Shown one piece after another: positions 32,875 through 41,822 of a stretch of DNA of 64,000 nt. A program made the position numbers and the translations under genes. The notes beneath the pieces are model-generated. The model ran no database searches, was not told the DNA's origin, and saw only the letters and a program-made list of their open reading frames with translations. This stretch comes from an uncultured Bacteroidales bacterium (lineage in GTDB: Bacteria; Bacteroidota; Bacteroidia; Bacteroidales; Bacteroidaceae), in the NCBI GenBank assembly GCA_902774335.1, contig CACYHW010000003.1, positions 124,001-188,000 on the forward strand. Direction: 5' to 3'. How positions within the stretch are numbered: position 1 is the first letter of the stretch; the number at the start of each line of letters is the position of its first letter.

Positions 32875-34311
32875 ATGATTGACCCGCTGTATCAGGATAT
32901 TATAGACGATTTTCCGTTCCAGCCCACACATGAGCAGGCGGTTGCCATAAACAGGCTTGCAACATTTGCAGGCTCGCATGCTCCGCGCCAGGTTTTCCTG
33001 CTCAAGGGATATGCAGGAACGGGAAAGACGGCTATAGTGAGCTCCCTGGTGCGGACCATGGTCAGACACCGCATGCGGGTGGTCCTGATGGCCCCCACCG
33101 GCAGGGCCGCCAAGGTATTCTCCAACACGTCGGGGTTCAACGCCTGCACCATTCACAAAAAAATTTACAGGCAGAAGTCCATACTTGACGCCGGCAGCTT
33201 CCAGCTGGACCGTAACCTGCATGAAAATACGCTTTTCCTGGTCGATGAGGCCTCGATGATATCCAACCAGGGGCTTTCGGGCACCACCTTCGGCACAGGA
33301 CGCCTCCTGGACGACCTTATCAGCTACGTCTTCAGCGGCAAGAACTGCCGTCTGCTCATGCTGGGCGACCAGGCCCAGCTCCCTCCCGTGGGCGAGCATG
33401 ACAGCCCCGGCCTGTCGGCACAGGAGCTCTCGGGCTACGGACTGGAGATATCGGAATTCTGTCTGGAGAACGTTATGCGACAGATGCAGGAATCGGGAAT
33501 CCTGCACAACGCCACACTGCTCAGGGAGTATCTGTTCAACGGCTCCGGCATACTGGACCGCGGCTTCAAGTTCAGGTTCGACGGCTTCAAGGATGTGATA
33601 CGCATTTCGGGCGAGGATCTGATAGAGACCATCAGCGGATGCTACTCACGCGACGGCATAGACCAGACCATGGTACTGTGCCGCTCCAACAAGCGGGCCA
33701 TAATCTACAACAACGGCATACGCACCACTATCCTGGACCGCGAGGACGAACTCAACCGCGGGGACAGCGTGATGATAGTCAAGAACAACTACTACTGGAC
33801 CGAGAAGTTCATGGCCGATAACGACCCGGACTCCTATTCGAACATACCCTCCTTCATTGCCAACGGTGACATTGCGGTCATACGCAGGATTCGACGTCAG
33901 CGCGAACTCTACGGCTTCAGGTTTGAGGACGCCGTGCTCTCCTTCCCAGACTACGACGACCTGGAGATGGATGTCACCCTGCTGCTGGATACGCTCCACA
34001 GCGAAGCCCCTTCGCTCACCCGCGAGGAGGGCGACCGCCTGTTCAACAATGTCATGGAGGATTATGCCGATATCCCCTCCAAGAAGACCAAGATGGAGAA
34101 GCTGCGCGAAAACCCCCATTTCAACGCCCTCCAGATCAAATACGCCTACGCCGTCACATGCCACAAGGCGCAAGGCGGTCAGTGGAAAAACATATTCATA
34201 GACCAAGGGTTCGTACCCCAGGATTCCAGGGATGAGGATTATTACCGATGGCTCTACACGGCACTGACACGTGCCACAGAAAGAGTATATCTGGTAAACT
34301 GGAAAGAGTAA
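32875..34311 (+). CDS. RecD-like ATP-dependent DNA helicase (superfamily 1)
   Basis: The ATG at 32875 gives 478 residues; a TTG five codons upstream is possible. SF1 helicase motifs: Walker A LLKGYAGTGKTAIV, APTGRAAKV (motif Ia), the LVDEASMIS Walker B, LLMLGDQAQLPPVG (motif III), and the C-terminal UvrD_C_2 segment YAVTCHKAQGGQWKNIFID with YTALTRATERVYLVNW (motifs V-VI). It has no RecB/RecC-interaction or OB-rich N-terminal domain, so it is the short stand-alone form common in Bacteroidota. A role in repair or recombination is likely. It ends 7 bp from the convergent barrel gene. Confidence 0.88.
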   Translation: MIDPLYQDIIDDFPFQPTHEQAVAINRLATFAGSHAPRQVFLLKGYAGTGKTAIVSSLVRTMVRHRMRVVLMAPTGRAAKVFSNTSGFNACTIHKKIYRQKSILDAGSFQLDRNLHENTLFLVDEASMISNQGLSGTTFGTGRLLDDLISYVFSGKNCRLLMLGDQAQLPPVGEHDSPGLSAQELSGYGLEISEFCLENVMRQMQESGILHNATLLREYLFNGSGILDRGFKFRFDGFKDVIRISGEDLIETISGCYSRDGIDQTMVLCRSNKRAIIYNNGIRTTILDREDELNRGDSVMIVKNNYYWTEKFMADNDPDSYSNIPSFIANGDIAVIRRIRRQRELYGFRFEDAVLSFPDYDDLEMDVTLLLDTLHSEAPSLTREEGDRLFNNVMEDYADIPSKKTKMEKLRENPHFNALQIKYAYAVTCHKAQGGQWKNIFIDQGFVPQDSRDEDYYRWLYTALTRATERVYLVNWKE

Positions 34312-34318
34312 AGGGGGA

Positions 34319-37300
34319 TTACATTCCACCCGGACCCATACCGCTGCCGGGACCCATTCCACCACCGGGACCCATTCTGCCACCGCCACCCATACCGCCC
34401 ATTCTGGCGTTTCCGGGCATATTGGCCTGACGCATCTCCTGGCGGGCAGCACGTGATCCGAATACATTCACTCGCAGTATGAAATGAGCCATGATATAGC
34501 TGTGCACACTGTTGTTCTTGGTATCGGTACGTCCGGTCGTGGTGACGTTACGGTTCACGTTGGTCTCATCATTCAGGATATCATAATACTGAATCTGCAG
34601 CGTACCCGCATTGCCACGGAAGAAACTGATTGACACATTGGCGTTCCAGATAAGGTCATCACGGTTGTATGATCCGCTGTAACCGCGGCGGCTCTGCATT
34701 GTTATGTCAGATCCGAAATTCACGTTATGCCACGGCAGACGGGCGTTGGCGCGGCCTCCGTAACTGAACGTATAGGTATCCATATTACCGTTCTGACGCT
34801 GGCTGTTGTCCGAATGGTTGAAGTTGAACCTACCGTTGGCAGTAACCTCCAGCCAGTCATTACGGTATGTGACCGATGCATTCTCGCCCATGGTTATTGA
34901 CTCGGTGGTACTGAGCAAAGCGGCCCCGGTTGACGTGCTGGGATCAAAGTTACCCATGCTTCCGGTTCGCATATAACTCTCCTGATGACGGAACGATCCG
35001 TTGGCGCTGGCCGAATACCTCCACTTGGTGTTGGGGATGGTCTGGTTGTACGTGATATTGGTCGATGCGCTCCAGTTGGTCCAGAAACCGTCCATGTTCT
35101 GAGGTTGGGTAACGGAGATACCGGTCTCAGGGTAATAATCAGTTCTCTGCGATATGTTCCTGAGGGAGTTCTCAAGTGACAATCTGAAGTTGAATGTCTT
35201 CTGCGTCTCCTGGATATAATCCTGATAGTTCAACTCCACCGAGTTGCGCAGCGTAGGCAGCAGCCCCGGATTACCCTTACGGATATTGAGAGGATTGCTG
35301 TCATCCACAATATCCATCATATCCTCCATGCTGGGTTGGCTCGTGTTGGTACGCATGGAGAGCTGAAGGCTTCGCTGACGGCTGAACCTGTACCGGTAGT
35401 TCAGTGAAGGGCTCCAGTTGTATACCACACGTGACGTATCACCTATCTCCCTGCCCATATACTGGAAGTTATCCATTCCCGTATACTGAGGCATGAAATT
35501 GACACCTATGTTAAAGCTTGAGTTGTCCGTGTTGTATCGGAACTGGAGTGTCAGGGTATGATTCCTGGTCACATTGGTTGCCGATCGGCTCAAACGGTCA
35601 TTACGGTACGGCAGCAGGTCTGCGGGCAGGCCCCATGACTCATACCAGTCCTCAAAGTCGTCACCCCACAGCACATAGGTCTCACGGTCCTGATTACGCT
35701 TGCTCACCTGGACCTGGTAACTCAGCTGCAGGTTTCCGCGGCCCGAATCAATAGGCTCGCTCCACATCACGCGACCGGACCAGTTGCTGTTATCCGTAGG
35801 ATTCAGGTTGTAACGGTTCATGATCGTATCACGGGAGTGGTCACTGTAATAGGTCTGGTTGGAGTATGAGTAGCTGTCATTTGAACCCGTAGTGCTGCTG
35901 AACGTGAATCGGACCGTAAAGTTACGACCCAGGTCATTGAACCTCTTGTTGAACTGGAACTCACCGCTAAGCTGGTTGTTGCCGCCCTCGCTGTAATTTT
36001 GGCTTTTCTGCGAGTTCACACCTATGTTGTCCATAACTGAATCCGGCAGCAATCCGTACTCGGCCAGGATATTCTCCATATCCGTGGCCAGATAGGGATC
36101 CACGTTGAACGTAACGGAGTTGTTACCCGATTTGCTGTGGTTGCGGCTTATCTGGAAACTGGGCCTGAATATGATGTTGAGCGATGAATCCGGACGCCAT
36201 TCAAAACGGAACTCACCGTTGGCGCTGCCGTTACCGCTGGTACTGTTTGAGTTGTTGTTACGGAACGATGACGGCTGCTGCTTGGTTGCGAATGTCTCGG
36301 ACTCGCTCTCGCTCAACGACCTGGAGTCCGATCCGTTCCAACGCACGTTACCGCCCACCACCAGCGGGAACTCGTTACGGCGTCGGGGAAGAGGCTCACC
36401 TATGTTCTTGGCAAAATTCACGCCCGCCTGCGTATTGGTGCTCACACCGTTGCCACGGCCGGAATTCTCAGTATTCAGGTTCAATGAGAACTGGGTATTG
36501 GACTGGAAACGGTTAAGCGTGTATCGGCCCGAATAGAGAAACTTGAGCCAGTCGCCGTAGTCGTTGTTGCCCACCGGCACACCCAGGCCGCCGTCTATGT
36601 TATGCAGCCAGCCCTTACGCATATTGGGTTTTATCTCCAGATCCATCACCGTCTCCTCCTCACCGTCATCTATTCCGGTAATTCGGGCCAGGTCACTCTG
36701 ACGCTGATAGGTCTTGATGCGGTGTATAATGTTCACGGGCAGGTTCTTGGTTGCCATCTGACGGTCATTGCCAAAATACTCCTGTCCGTCAACCAGAATC
36801 CTGGAAACCGTCCTGCCGTTTACGGTAATACCTCCGTTCTCATCCACCTCCACACCCGGCAGACGCTTGATGAGCTCCTCCAGCACGGATCCCTCCGGCA
36901 CACGGAAGGCGCTCACGTTGAACATCAGCGTATCATCAACCACCTGCGTGGGAGTCAGGGCCTCCTCAATGACGGCCTCTGACAGCATTATGCTGGACTC
37001 AAACATCTTGAATACGCCCAGAGCACGCTCACGGTCATCCTTTACCACCTTGAAATCAAAGTCATAGGTTGAATATCCCATGAAAGAGTGACGAATAAGG
37101 TATTCGCCTACCGGAATTTTCTTGATAGTGTACCAACCCTCATTATCGGTAACCGTACCGTATACAAAGGTGGAGTCCGGCAACTGGAACAGCTGGATGG
37201 TAACCTGAGGCATATACTCAGCCGTAGCGCCGTCAATTATGCGCGCTGTAACGTTGGCCTTACCGTTCAGCTTGGATTTCTCCTTGCTGTTTCCGGTCTG

Positions 37301-37363
37301 CTGAGCCATACCCGTCAGAGGCAGGGACAACAGTATTGACAACAACATTAACGCTCTCTTCAT
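34319..37363 (-). CDS. Large outer-membrane beta-barrel protein (TonB-receptor-like) with Gly/Met-rich tail
   Basis: This 1014-residue protein has a signal peptide of about 20 residues (ending TGMAQQ). A carboxypeptidase-regulatory-like domain follows (about 37-120, ATVTDNEGWYTIKKIPVGEYLI-type), then a plug-like region (about 150-240, PGVEVDENGGITVNGRTVSRILVDGQ) and a long barrel rich in aromatic strands and Asn/Ser. This is the outer membrane protein beta-barrel 3 type, not a classical SusC. The last about 30 residues are Gly/Met/Pro repeats (GGMGGGGRMGPGGGMG...), beyond the expected last barrel strand. No SusD gene is nearby, so a glycan-utilisation locus is not supported. Substrate unknown. 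Confidence 0.85.
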   Translation of the reverse strand: MKRALMLLSILLSLPLTGMAQQTGNSKEKSKLNGKANVTARIIDGATAEYMPQVTIQLFQLPDSTFVYGTVTDNEGWYTIKKIPVGEYLIRHSFMGYSTYDFDFKVVKDDRERALGVFKMFESSIMLSEAVIEEALTPTQVVDDTLMFNVSAFRVPEGSVLEELIKRLPGVEVDENGGITVNGRTVSRILVDGQEYFGNDRQMATKNLPVNIIHRIKTYQRQSDLARITGIDDGEEETVMDLEIKPNMRKGWLHNIDGGLGVPVGNNDYGDWLKFLYSGRYTLNRFQSNTQFSLNLNTENSGRGNGVSTNTQAGVNFAKNIGEPLPRRRNEFPLVVGGNVRWNGSDSRSLSESESETFATKQQPSSFRNNNSNSTSGNGSANGEFRFEWRPDSSLNIIFRPSFQISRNHSKSGNNSVTFNVDPYLATDMENILAEYGLLPDSVMDNIGVNSQKSQNYSEGGNNQLSGEFQFNKRFNDLGRNFTVRFTFSSTTGSNDSYSYSNQTYYSDHSRDTIMNRYNLNPTDNSNWSGRVMWSEPIDSGRGNLQLSYQVQVSKRNQDRETYVLWGDDFEDWYESWGLPADLLPYRNDRLSRSATNVTRNHTLTLQFRYNTDNSSFNIGVNFMPQYTGMDNFQYMGREIGDTSRVVYNWSPSLNYRYRFSRQRSLQLSMRTNTSQPSMEDMMDIVDDSNPLNIRKGNPGLLPTLRNSVELNYQDYIQETQKTFNFRLSLENSLRNISQRTDYYPETGISVTQPQNMDGFWTNWSASTNITYNQTIPNTKWRYSASANGSFRHQESYMRTGSMGNFDPSTSTGAALLSTTESITMGENASVTYRNDWLEVTANGRFNFNHSDNSQRQNGNMDTYTFSYGGRANARLPWHNVNFGSDITMQSRRGYSGSYNRDDLIWNANVSISFFRGNAGTLQIQYYDILNDETNVNRNVTTTGRTDTKNNSVHSYIMAHFILRVNVFGSRAARQEMRQANMPGNARMGGMGGGGRMGPGGGMGPGSGMGPGGM

Positions 37364-37419
37364 AACTGACTTGTGTTTTTTTTGACACGTATCATCCCCG
37401 ATGGTTTAATCCTATTTGC

Positions 37420-37427
37420 TATTTTTG
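37420..37427 (+). promoter_or_regulatory. -7 box TATTTTTG close to the ATG at 37434
   Basis: Perfect TAnnTTTG. The last base is only six bases before the ATG at 37434, so the transcript should start at or almost at the start codon. A GGTTTAAT segment about 20 nt upstream is a weak -33 candidate. Confidence 0.5.
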
Positions 37428-37433
37428 TGGCCG

Positions 37434-37793
37434 ATGGAACCAAAGGATTTTACAACCGTACTTGCCGACGCGTTCCGTGATGCGGCTGCCGAACACGGCC
37501 AGAGCTACCCGGAGGGGGGAGAACTGGCATGGGGAGCCGTTGGTGCGGCATATCTCGGATTCGCCCTGTGCGGCCTGCAGTCCACCGTCCTCAGACGGCT
37601 GCAGTACGACGCGCGTCAGGAGTCCGGCCCCGTAATCCTGGACTGCAAATGGTATGATGCTCTCGAGGACCGCTGCCTGGAAGGAAAAAAATCCGTACAA
37701 GTGCTCCTGCCCGGCCCTGACAATACCGCATGTCTGTCAACAGTAACCCGCGATCTCTTCCTGGAGATGCTGGATTTCTGCCGCGAAGGTTAG
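37434..37793 (+). CDS. Hypothetical protein, 119 residues
   Basis: The ATG at 37434 is used; an in-frame TTG at 37416 lies inside the promoter. The product begins MEPKDFTTVLADAFRDAA and is soluble, with one mildly hydrophobic helix (GAVGAAYLGFALCGL) and an acidic character. I recognise no family. It has its own promoter, very near the ATG, and is divergent from the large barrel gene. Confidence 0.6.
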   Translation: MEPKDFTTVLADAFRDAAAEHGQSYPEGGELAWGAVGAAYLGFALCGLQSTVLRRLQYDARQESGPVILDCKWYDALEDRCLEGKKSVQVLLPGPDNTACLSTVTRDLFLEMLDFCREG

Positions 37794-37810
37794 AAAAAAG
37801 GGTGCCGCCC

Positions 37811-37841
37811 TTGACAATGATAAATCTATTCACTACCTTTG
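37811..37841 (+). promoter_or_regulatory. Promoter: TTGAC and TACCTTTG, 18 bp apart, for the gene at 37861
   Basis: TTGAC at 37811-37815, an 18-nt spacer, then TACCTTTG at 37834-37841. The ATG at 37861 is 20 bp downstream. The arrangement is close to the Bacteroidota TTTG-N19/21-TAnnTTTG consensus. Confidence 0.65.
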
Positions 37842-37860
37842 GTAGACAATCAAGCCCTTT

Positions 37861-38370
37861 ATGCTTATGAAGAAACTGTTTTTCCTGTTACTGACCCTGT
37901 TCATTGCCACTGTTTCATATGCTCAGTTCATCAGCTTCCCCTCATTCGGCAAGGACCTCAAGATGAGCGGTGATCCCGTGATGGGTCTGGAAGGACTCCA
38001 CGTGGGCGATGAGGGTTACGTCACTTTCCAGGTCACCAATCAGGGTGACAGCACATATGTCGGCCCCATATACCTCAGGATAGTGGAACGCGAGCACAGC
38101 GTTCAGGTGCTGGCCACAAAAAAGATCAAGATCAAGCCCGGAAGGACATTTTCCATAACCACCGTATTCCCCACAGACCGTCTCCATCCCTTTGCCAGAT
38201 ACTTTGTGGGATTTGAATACAACGAGAACGGACACACCGTTCCCATGGGCTTTACCGAGGCCAAACCGCTTGAAAGCTTTATGCTTATGCCCGCCATAAT
38301 CAACAGTCCGGAAAAGAAGGCTCCGGTCAAGGCTAAGATAAAAGAGGTTAAAGCCGCAAAAGTCAAATAA
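37861..38370 (+). CDS. Small secreted protein with Ig-like fold
   Basis: This 169-residue protein (ATG at 37861, or 37867 by the second Met) has a signal peptide ending TVSYAQ. The main part looks like one Ig-like beta sandwich (GLHVGDEGYVTFQVTNQGDS, YVGPIYLRIVERE, KIKIKPGRTFSITTVFP). A lysine-rich tail (EVKAAKVK) ends the protein. It is probably periplasmic or surface-exposed. Family and role not known. It has its own promoter and lies just upstream of tRNA-Pro. Confidence 0.65.
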   Translation: MLMKKLFFLLLTLFIATVSYAQFISFPSFGKDLKMSGDPVMGLEGLHVGDEGYVTFQVTNQGDSTYVGPIYLRIVEREHSVQVLATKKIKIKPGRTFSITTVFPTDRLHPFARYFVGFEYNENGHTVPMGFTEAKPLESFMLMPAIINSPEKKAPVKAKIKEVKAAKVK

Positions 38371-38386
38371 AAAAATTCTTCTCTTT

Positions 38387-38418
38387 TTTGGATAATATCA
38401 TAAAAAGGAATACCTTTG
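38387..38418 (+). promoter_or_regulatory. tRNA-Pro promoter: TTTG, 20 bp, TACCTTTG
   Basis: TTTG at 38387-38390, a 20-nt spacer, and TACCTTTG at 38411-38418 match the full Bacteroidota promoter consensus. The tRNA begins 38 bp downstream. It is one of the two best promoters in the window, with that of tRNA-Lys. Confidence 0.85.
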
Positions 38419-38455
38419 CGCCGGTTTTGAAAGCCGAAAGGCCGATAACCGTCAG

Positions 38456-38531
38456 CGGGGTGTAGCTCAGCCCGGTTTAGAGTACGCGTCTGGGGGGCGT
38501 GTGGTCGCTGGTTCGAATCCAGTCACCCCGA
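38456..38531 (+). tRNA. tRNA-Pro (anticodon GGG)
   Basis: Acceptor CGGGGTG pairs with CACCCCG. The D arm is TAGCTCAGCCCGGTTTAGAG. The anticodon stem CGCGT/GCGTG holds the loop CTGGGGG, so the anticodon is GGG. The T arm is CGCTGGTTCGAATCCAGT and the discriminator is A. CCA is not encoded. It decodes CCC and CCU. Confidence 0.92.
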
Positions 38532-38535
38532 CTGG

Positions 38536-38582
38536 AAAAAGATGACAATGGGGACGGTTCCCTTTGTCATCTTCTTTTTTTG
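38536..38582 (+). terminator. tRNA-Pro terminator, TGA-anchored hairpin family member 2
   Basis: AAGATGACAATGGGGA pairs with TTCCCTTTGTCATCTT around GACGG-type loop bases, followed by a T run to 38580. The stem carries the same TGACA..GGG / CCC..TGTCA design as the hairpins at 10631 and 63743. Confidence 0.8.
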
Positions 38583-38590
38583 TATCTTCG
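38583..38590 (+). promoter_or_regulatory. -7 box TATCTTCG for the small membrane protein/porW/porX operon
   Basis: It is one mismatch from TAnnTTTG and identical to the box upstream of 8526. It lies just after the tRNA-Pro terminator and 25 bp before the ATG at 38615. No other promoter-like box is visible until 43810, so this one probably drives four genes to tsaE. Confidence 0.5.
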
Positions 38591-38614
38591 CAATTTAGGG
38601 ACAATATTTCCGTT

Positions 38615-39037
38615 ATGAATAACGTATATATAATATGTGCAGTAACCCTGCTCCTGATTTTTGTGCTGTACTATCTGGACCGCTACAACAAGATCAACAA
38701 GATAAGCAAAAGCACTGAAACTCCTGAGCAGGCCACCCAGGAGTCTGTCCCCGCAGGTGAGTGCTGCGGCAAGCACGCCGTCTGCGAGAAGCAGAAACTG
38801 GCCGAGGCCCGTCTGCGCAGCGCGCAGTATTTCGACGACGAGGAGCTTGACCGTTTTGCAGGACGCAGTTCGGACGATTACACCGACCAGGAGGTCGAGG
38901 AGTTCCGATACGTGATGTACACCATGGGACAGGACGAGGTCAGGGAGTGGATGGAGTGCCTTCAGGCCAGGAACATTGAACTTCCCGACGAACTCAAGGA
39001 GGAGTGTTACTCCATGATGAATGAGATAGACCGATAG
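38615..39037 (+). CDS. Conserved membrane protein preceding porW
   Basis: The ATG at 38615 gives 140 residues; the longer upstream frame runs through the terminator and promoter. There is one N-terminal membrane helix (about 4-21, VYIICAVTLLLIFVLYYLD). A cysteine-containing segment ECCGKHAVCEK (about 50-60) and an acidic, helical C-terminal part (YFDDEELDRFAG, EEFRYVMYTMGQDEV) follow. Similar Bacteroidales proteins are sometimes annotated as phospholipase, which I see no evidence for. It lies 8 bp before the PorW-like gene, so a link to T9SS regulation is possible. Confidence 0.72.
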   Translation: MNNVYIICAVTLLLIFVLYYLDRYNKINKISKSTETPEQATQESVPAGECCGKHAVCEKQKLAEARLRSAQYFDDEELDRFAGRSSDDYTDQEVEEFRYVMYTMGQDEVREWMECLQARNIELPDELKEECYSMMNEIDR

Positions 39038-39044
39038 ATATCTG

Positions 39045-41822
39045 ATGAAACGGATAGGGAGAGCAGTATACGCTGTTCTGTTGCCGCTCATGGCAGCGGT
39101 AGCAGGATGTTCCACGTCACGCAACACCGCAGCCTCCCGTTCCTATCAGGCCATGGTAACCCGTTACAACGTCTACTTTAACGGTAACGAGGCTTACAAG
39201 AAGGGCTATGAGTCCCAGGAAAAAGCCAAGAAAGACAACCTTCTGGAGATACTCGACCTCTACCCCGTCAGTGACAAGAAGGTGCAGGGCGTAGGCAAGG
39301 CCGATTTCGACCTGGCCATAGAGAAGGCTCAGAAGAGCATCAAGCTCCACTCCATAACAGCCAAACCCAAGAAAAAGAAGGGTACTCCCACCGAATCGGA
39401 CAAGGCCTATCAGAACAAGAACGAATACAATCCGTTCCTTTGGCACGCATGGATGCTCATGGCCGACGCCCAACGTCAGAAGGGCGATTTCATCGAGGCC
39501 GCCAGCACATACTCATACATATCCAAACTCTATTACGACGAACCGGAGATTGTAGCCGAGGCCCAGTACAAGATGGCCCAGTGCTACTCCGAGATGGGAT
39601 GGAACTATGAGTCCGAGGAGTTGTTCCAGCGCTCCGCACAGACCAAGACCAACATGGCCCGCCGTCTGGACTACCAGGCAAGGCTGGCATCACATCTGCT
39701 GCAGCAGGAGCGTTACGAGGAGAGCATCGCGCCGCTCGAGGAGGCCATCGGCCGTAAGGGAGAGAGCAAGCTGCAGCGCATACGCGAAAGATACCTGCTG
39801 GCACAGCTCTACAAGACTACCGGCCGCGACAACGACGCCTACAGCATGTTCGGCAAGGTGATACGCATGAGCCCGCCCCACGAGATAGAGTTCCACGCCC
39901 GCATCCAGCAAACCGAAACCATGGCCCGCAACAGCAGCGTACGCAAGATCATGCGCAAGCTCAAACGTATGGAGCGTGACCCCGGCAACAAGGAGAATCT
40001 GGACCAGATATATTACGCAATGGGTAATATCCACCTGACCAGAGGCGATACCGTCACGGCCCTCAAACTCTACAACGAGGGAGCCGATAAGAGCGAGAAG
40101 GCATCGCCCGAGAAGGGTATCCTGATGCTCACCATGGCCAACCTCTACTGGGACAGGAAGGACTACCCCAACGCCTCACGCTGCTACTCGCAGGCCGTGG
40201 GTATGATAGGCTCCTCTCACAAGGAGTATCCCACCGTGAAACTGCGCTCCGAGGTCCTGGAGGATCTGGTGGCATGCAGCAGCACAGTCAAGCTGCAGGA
40301 CAGTCTGCAGTGGCTCTCCACCCTGCCCGACGATAAGCTGAACGCCATTCTTGACAAGGTCATAGAGGATGTCATCGAGCAGGAGAGGCTTGAGGAGGAA
40401 AAGCGCAAGCAAAAGGAGAAGGAGATGGCCCTGAAGGGAGAGATGATCATAGAGACCGACAACGAGAGCTCCGGCGGCTGGTACTTCTACAACAAGAAGG
40501 CCATGGAACGCGGTGCCAAGGACTTTGTGAACAAGTGGGGAGAACGCAGGCTGGAGGACGACTGGCGCCGCAGCAACAAGACCGTACTCGCGCCCTTGCC
40601 CACCCTGACCGATGCTCCCGATGCCTTGGCCGATGCCCCTGCCGACACATTGGGCGACATTATGGTCGACTCCCTGAGTACAACCGTACGTGAAACCGAT
40701 CCGCACAAGCGCGAATACTATATCCAGCAGATTCCCTATACCGAGCAGGACAAAGCCAAATCGGACCTGCTCATATCGGCCGCACTGCTGGAACAGGGCA
40801 TCATCTACAAGGACCGCCTTACCGAGTATCCCGATGCCGAGAGGTCACTGCTGCGTATAGTACGTGACTATCCGCAGTCCCAGGAGGCCGACAAGGCCAT
40901 GTACAACCTCTACCTCATGTACTCTCTGTGGGGCAGGACGGCCGATGCCGACAGCTGCCGCGCCCGCATGCAGCGCATCTATCCGGAGAGCGACTACACC
41001 GTCATGGTGTGCGACTCCGACTACATAGACAACGCCCGTTACGGCAAGCACCGCGAGGACTCCATCTACGCCCGCACATATGCCGCATTCCGCGAGGGCG
41101 ATTACCGTATGGTAAGACAGAACTGCGAGATATCGGCCACCAAGTACCCCAAGGGACAGCACCGCGCCAAGTTTATGTTCCTGGATGCGGCTCTTGACCT
41201 GCAGTACGGCAACACCGACTCCTTCCTGGACAAGCTTAAGGAACTTGTCAACAAATACCCCAAGAACGAGATCAGCCAGCTGGCAGGTCTCATAGCTCAG
41301 GGCATACAGAACGGAAGGATACTGCAGTCCACATCGTTCGGATCCATCTGGGACCGCCGCAACGGCACCGCCCAGGAGGAGTCACGCGACAGTGTGGCAC
41401 CGCAGTTCAGCGACGACCGTTACCAGCCGTTCCTGTTCGTGCTTGCCTATCCCGACGGCGACCTGGACCGCAACCAACTGCTGTTCGAGGTGGCCCGCTA
41501 CAACTTTACCAACTACATGATGCGTAATTTTGACATCAGTTTTGAAACTGAACAGGGAATAGGTATGATGCTCGTCGGAGAATTCCTTAACTTTGACGAG
41601 GCGTTCGTCTATCAGCGCAATCTGTACGAAGATCCTGAGATGGCACGCAAGCTGAGCGGAATCAAGGCGGTCATCATAACAAAGAACAACCTTGAGACCC
41701 TGCTGCGCCACTACAGCTTCAACGAGTACCAGGAGTTCTACGAGGAGAAGTTCCTGAGCATACCGGAATTCGATATAGACGGAGCCACACTGTTTGAAGA
41801 ATATGCCGACGATGGAGAATAA
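39045..41822 (+). CDS. porW: PorW/SprE-like TPR lipoprotein of the type IX secretion system
   Basis: This 925-residue lipoprotein has a signal ending AAVAGC (lipid Cys about 22). After the family-typical start SRSYQAMVTRYNVYFNGNEAY, it is a long run of TPR-like helical repeats (for example AEAQYKMAQCYSEMGW, LDQIYYAMGNIHLTRGDTVTALKLYNEGA, GILMLTMANLYWDRKDY). A KR/E-rich helical linker sits near 440-470. PorW/SprE is known in Porphyromonas and Flavobacterium as a periplasmic lipoprotein needed for type IX secretion. The assignment rests on the start motif, the TPR layout and the porX gene that follows with an 11-bp overlap. Confidence 0.85.
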   Translation: MKRIGRAVYAVLLPLMAAVAGCSTSRNTAASRSYQAMVTRYNVYFNGNEAYKKGYESQEKAKKDNLLEILDLYPVSDKKVQGVGKADFDLAIEKAQKSIKLHSITAKPKKKKGTPTESDKAYQNKNEYNPFLWHAWMLMADAQRQKGDFIEAASTYSYISKLYYDEPEIVAEAQYKMAQCYSEMGWNYESEELFQRSAQTKTNMARRLDYQARLASHLLQQERYEESIAPLEEAIGRKGESKLQRIRERYLLAQLYKTTGRDNDAYSMFGKVIRMSPPHEIEFHARIQQTETMARNSSVRKIMRKLKRMERDPGNKENLDQIYYAMGNIHLTRGDTVTALKLYNEGADKSEKASPEKGILMLTMANLYWDRKDYPNASRCYSQAVGMIGSSHKEYPTVKLRSEVLEDLVACSSTVKLQDSLQWLSTLPDDKLNAILDKVIEDVIEQERLEEEKRKQKEKEMALKGEMIIETDNESSGGWYFYNKKAMERGAKDFVNKWGERRLEDDWRRSNKTVLAPLPTLTDAPDALADAPADTLGDIMVDSLSTTVRETDPHKREYYIQQIPYTEQDKAKSDLLISAALLEQGIIYKDRLTEYPDAERSLLRIVRDYPQSQEADKAMYNLYLMYSLWGRTADADSCRARMQRIYPESDYTVMVCDSDYIDNARYGKHREDSIYARTYAAFREGDYRMVRQNCEISATKYPKGQHRAKFMFLDAALDLQYGNTDSFLDKLKELVNKYPKNEISQLAGLIAQGIQNGRILQSTSFGSIWDRRNGTAQEESRDSVAPQFSDDRYQPFLFVLAYPDGDLDRNQLLFEVARYNFTNYMMRNFDISFETEQGIGMMLVGEFLNFDEAFVYQRNLYEDPEMARKLSGIKAVIITKNNLETLLRHYSFNEYQEFYEEKFLSIPEFDIDGATLFEEYADDGE

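Noticed and set aside
34319-37363. SusC-type receptor of a polysaccharide utilisation locus
   Set aside because: No SusD-like gene or glycan enzymes beside it, and the barrel is the non-SusC type.
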